A DNA stretch of 64,000 nt from an uncultured Bacilli bacterium (GTDB lineage: Bacteria; Bacillota_I; Bacilli_A; RF39; UBA660): contig CAKPDP010000001.1 of assembly GCA_934149105.1 (NCBI GenBank), forward strand, positions 1-64,000, written 5' to 3'. The notes beneath the pieces are model-generated. The model ran no database searches. It was not told the DNA's origin and was given only the letters and a program-made list of their open reading frames with translations. This document shows positions 61,866 to 64,000 of this stretch, piece after piece (within the stretch, counting starts at the first letter, position 1; the number at the start of each line of letters is the position of its first letter). The translations under genes were made by a program, and so were the position numbers.

Positions 61866-62399
61866 ATGAAAAAAGAATGGTATGTTGTTAATACAGTTAC
61901 TGGATATGAATACAAAGTAAAAGAAAAATTAGAGATGATGATTAACTCTATGGAATTACATGATAATATTTATAGAGTTGTTGTTCCAGAACAAAAGGTT
62001 ATTGAAGTTAAAGATGGTGTAAAAAAAGAAAAGATCAAGAAGATGTTTCCAGGATATGTATTGGTAGAGATGGTTATGTCTGATGAATCTTGGTATATTG
62101 TTAGAAATACACAAGGTGTTACTGGTTTTATTGGATCTTCTGGTAAAGGAGCTAAGCCTATTCCTTTGATGCCTCAAGAAGTAGATAGAATTCTTGGTAG
62201 TATGGGAATGAGTAGATTAGATGTTAGTAAAGATTTAGAGACTGGTAAGAAGGTTAAGATTTTAGATGGTCCATTTAAAGAAATGATTGGTAAAGTAGAT
62301 AATATTGATTTGAAGGCTCAAAAAGTTAATATAGTTGTAGATTTATTTGGACAAGAAACTTCTGTTGAAGCTGATTTAAATCAAATTGAAGTTTTATAG
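61866..62399 (+). CDS. nusG: Transcription factor NusG
   Basis: 177 residues with the NGN domain (WYVVNTVTGYEYKVKEKLE, MFPGYVLVEM, VRNTQGVTGFIGS) and a KOW domain (VKILDGPFKEMIGKVDNID). Starts 1 base after the secE stop. Confidence 0.97.
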   Translation: MKKEWYVVNTVTGYEYKVKEKLEMMINSMELHDNIYRVVVPEQKVIEVKDGVKKEKIKKMFPGYVLVEMVMSDESWYIVRNTQGVTGFIGSSGKGAKPIPLMPQEVDRILGSMGMSRLDVSKDLETGKKVKILDGPFKEMIGKVDNIDLKAQKVNIVVDLFGQETSVEADLNQIEVL

Positions 62400-62428
62400 T
62401 AAAAATTAAAATAAAAACATAAAACTTA

Positions 62429-62457
62429 TTGTAAAAATTGAAAAAATATGATATTAT
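62429..62457 (+). promoter_or_regulatory. Promoter of rplK-rplA
   Basis: TTGTAA at 62429-62434 and TATTAT at 62452-62457, spacing 17; start expected near 62463. Confidence 0.65.
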
Positions 62458-62462
62458 TAGGG

Positions 62463-62549
62463 ACGCAACCGAAAGGTTTGTCATATATAAGTGGGAGGCG
62501 CGGACGCTATTGGAACCACTCGCGAAAAGATATATAGGAGGTGTTTTTC
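62463..62549 (+). promoter_or_regulatory. Structured leader of rplK, candidate L1-binding site
   Basis: The leader can fold as a GAAA-capped hairpin (AACC/GGTT) and a second domain closed by ATATAT/ATATAT and AGTGG/CCACT, which encloses GAGGCGCGGACGC. L1 represses the L11-L1 operon by binding its leader in many bacteria; the match here is by position and structure only. Confidence 0.5.
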
Positions 62550-62972
62550 GTGGCAAAGAAAGAAATTACTAGACAAATTACATTGCAAATTCCTGCTGGA
62601 AAAGCTACACCAGCTCCACCAGTTGGTACAGTATTAGGACCTGCAGGTATTAATTTACAAGAATTTTGTACTAAATTTAATGATGCAACTAGAGATAAAA
62701 TGGGAGATATAGTTCCTGTTCAAATTACTATTTATGACGATAGAACTTTTGATATGGTATTAAAGACTCCACCAGCAGCATTCTTATTAAAGAAAGTAGC
62801 TGGAATTAAATCTGGTAGCTCAAAAGGTGAAACTGTTGCAACTATTACTCGAGAACAATTAAAGGAAGTAGCTGAAACAAAGATGCCTGATTTAAATGCA
62901 TATACTGTAGAAGATGCTATGAAAATAATTGAAGGCACTGCTCGTAATATGGGTATTGCTATTAAAGATTAA
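62550..62972 (+). CDS. rplK: 50S ribosomal protein L11
   Basis: 140 residues: ITLQIPAGKATPAPPVGTVL, GPAGINLQEFC, and KTPPAAFLLKK, all L11 blocks. The GTG start at 62550 (MAKKEITRQI) lies 7 bases after TAGGAGGTG. The L11 protein also binds RelA and the GTPase centre. Confidence 0.97.
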   Translation: MAKKEITRQITLQIPAGKATPAPPVGTVLGPAGINLQEFCTKFNDATRDKMGDIVPVQITIYDDRTFDMVLKTPPAAFLLKKVAGIKSGSSKGETVATITREQLKEVAETKMPDLNAYTVEDAMKIIEGTARNMGIAIKD

Positions 62973-62997
62973 TTTTTAAATATATAATTAATAGGTT

Positions 62998-63060
62998 AAA
63001 CCTATGTGGAAGGATTTTGTCCGCTATAAATCCGTTAATTCATTCCACCACATAAGGAGG
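62998..63060 (+). promoter_or_regulatory. Hairpin leader of rplA
   Basis: TATGTGG (63003-63009) pairs with CCACATA (63048-63054), and GGATTT (63012-63017) with AAATCC (63028-63033). The structure ends just before the AGGAGG ribosome site. It repeats the GTGGNAGG ... CCAC pattern of the rplK leader. Confidence 0.5.
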
Positions 63061-63067
63061 TAAATTT

Positions 63068-63763
63068 ATGAAGAAAAGTAAAAGACATGTAGCAAATTTG
63101 GCTTTAGTGGATAAGAATAAAACTTATTCTATAGAAGAAGCTGTTAAGTTAGCTAAAGAAACTTCTAATTCAAAATTTGATGGTACTTTAGAAGTAGCTA
63201 TGAATTTGAACTTAGATGTTAAGAAAGCAGATCAACAATTAAGAGGAGCAGTAGTATTACCTAATGGTACTGGTAAGAGTAAGACTATTTTAGTACTTGC
63301 TAAGGGTGATCAAGCTAAAGCGGCTCGTGAAGCTGGTGCTGATTATGTAGGTGATGTTGATATGATTACTAAGATCGAAAAAGAATCTTGGTTTGATTAT
63401 GATGTTATCATTGCTACTCCAGAAATGATGCCTATGTTAGGTAAGATTGGTAAGTTATTAGGACCTAAAGGTCTTATGCCAAACCCTAAGACTGGTACTG
63501 TTACTGTAGATGTTGCTAAAGCTGTTGAAGAAACTAAGAAAGGTAAAGTAAATTATCGTACTGATAGTTTTGGAAATATTCATGGAGTATTTGGTAAAGC
63601 TAGTTTTGAAGATGCAAAATTAATTGATAATTTAAAGACTTTTGTAAATGTTATTTTAAAAGCAAAACCTGCTACTGTAAAAGGAAGTTATGTTAAGAAT
63701 ATATCTATATCTTCTACTATGGGTCCTGGAATTAAAATTGATATAAATTCTTTTGACAAATAG
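63068..63763 (+). CDS. rplA: 50S ribosomal protein L1
   Basis: 231 residues with FDGTLEVAMNLNLDVKKADQ, VVLPNGTGK, MPMLGKIGKLLGPKGLMPNP and KAKPATVKGSYVKNISISST. A normal L1. Its 3' end carries the rplJ promoter. Confidence 0.98.
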   Translation: MKKSKRHVANLALVDKNKTYSIEEAVKLAKETSNSKFDGTLEVAMNLNLDVKKADQQLRGAVVLPNGTGKSKTILVLAKGDQAKAAREAGADYVGDVDMITKIEKESWFDYDVIIATPEMMPMLGKIGKLLGPKGLMPNPKTGTVTVDVAKAVEETKKGKVNYRTDSFGNIHGVFGKASFEDAKLIDNLKTFVNVILKAKPATVKGSYVKNISISSTMGPGIKIDINSFDK

Positions 63764-63781
63764 GAAGTTATAGTATATAAT
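63753..63781 (+). promoter_or_regulatory. Consensus promoter of rplJ
   Basis: TTGACA at 63753-63758 and TATAAT at 63776-63781, spacing 17, an exact consensus, beginning inside rplA. Confidence 0.88.
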
Positions 63782-63787
63782 AGATGA

Positions 63788-63925
63788 TGTTTAGGAAAAA
63801 TTATGCCGTAGACAGTAAGGACTTTAAGTAGTTTAAATATCTTACCGAGGAATAAAGATGATATTTTTATCCCTTGGTATAATACTAAGGGATTTATTTA
63901 TGGCATTTGGAAAGGATGGTAAGAG
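63788..63925 (+). promoter_or_regulatory. L10 ribosomal protein leader
   Basis: The leader contains ATGCCGTAGACAGTAAGGAC and, further on, CTTACCGAGG, the core of the Firmicutes L10 leader, through which L10(L12)4 represses rplJL. A later hairpin (CCCTT/AAGGG with inner pairs, about 63870-63893) may be the attenuator. Confidence 0.85.
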
Positions 63926-64000
63926 ATGGCTAACGCAAAGATTATTGAACAAAAAAGTCAAGTTGTTTCAGAAATTAAAGATCAATTAGATAATGCTAAG
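63926..64000 (+). CDS. rplJ: 50S ribosomal protein L10, 5' fragment
   Basis: The first 25 codons (MANAKIIEQKSQVVSEIKDQ ...) match L10, the base of the ribosomal stalk. AAAGGATGG is the ribosome site. The gene continues past the window end. Confidence 0.93.
   Translation, partial: MANAKIIEQKSQVVSEIKDQLDNAK

Overview
The window is a strongly AT-rich chromosomal segment of a low-GC Firmicute (Bacillota), most likely an uncultured gut-type Bacilli relative of the RF39/Erysipelotrichales kind. This is judged from gene content and Bacillus-like synteny, not from a database search. TGA is used as a stop (tadA, recR, pth, gatC), so the standard bacterial code applies. Many genes whose only known role is in endospore formation are present (spoIVA, bofA, spoVT, yabG, yabP, yabQ, a SleB/CwlJ-type hydrolase), so the organism probably sporulates or recently did.

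The centre of the window is the replication origin. rpmH-rnpA-yidC-khpB-mnmE-mnmG-rsmG-noc run leftwards from it. A HerA-like ATPase gene, dnaA, dnaN, a ComK homologue, recF, gyrB and gyrA run rightwards. DnaA boxes lie on both sides of dnaA. About 8 kb to the right, the 0.97-kb gap after gyrA holds five parS sites interleaved with two Noc-binding sites, then the SRP RNA gene. The proteins expected to read these sites are also here: ParA/ParB at 53.5-55.2 kb, and a Noc at 10.3-12.1 kb with an unusual long proline-rich linker.

Left arm (1-18.3 kb): the 3' end of spoIVA; a 350-nt candidate structured RNA; hup; a helix-turn-helix/S24 regulator; two VUT-like membrane proteins; two CoA-dehydratase-activase-related proteins; rpoE; a degenerate arginyl-tRNA synthetase paralogue standing where argS normally stands; a DUF1934 gene whose start appears to be ACG; and a class A penicillin-binding protein.

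Right arm (30.6-49.3 kb): a nearly Bacillus-order housekeeping and sporulation series: tadA, dnaX, ybaB, recR, bofA, holB, ricT, trmN6, rsmI, pth, mfd, spoVT, metG, tatD, rsmA, yabG, veg, spoVG, yabP, yabQ, divIC. ftsH and tilS follow on the opposite strand, then rubrerythrin, parAB, cspA, a T-box-controlled aspS-gatCAB operon that makes Asp-tRNA and Asn-tRNA, and secE-nusG-rplK-rplA-rplJ with RNA leaders. No tRNA, rRNA, CRISPR array, insertion sequence or prophage gene was recognised.
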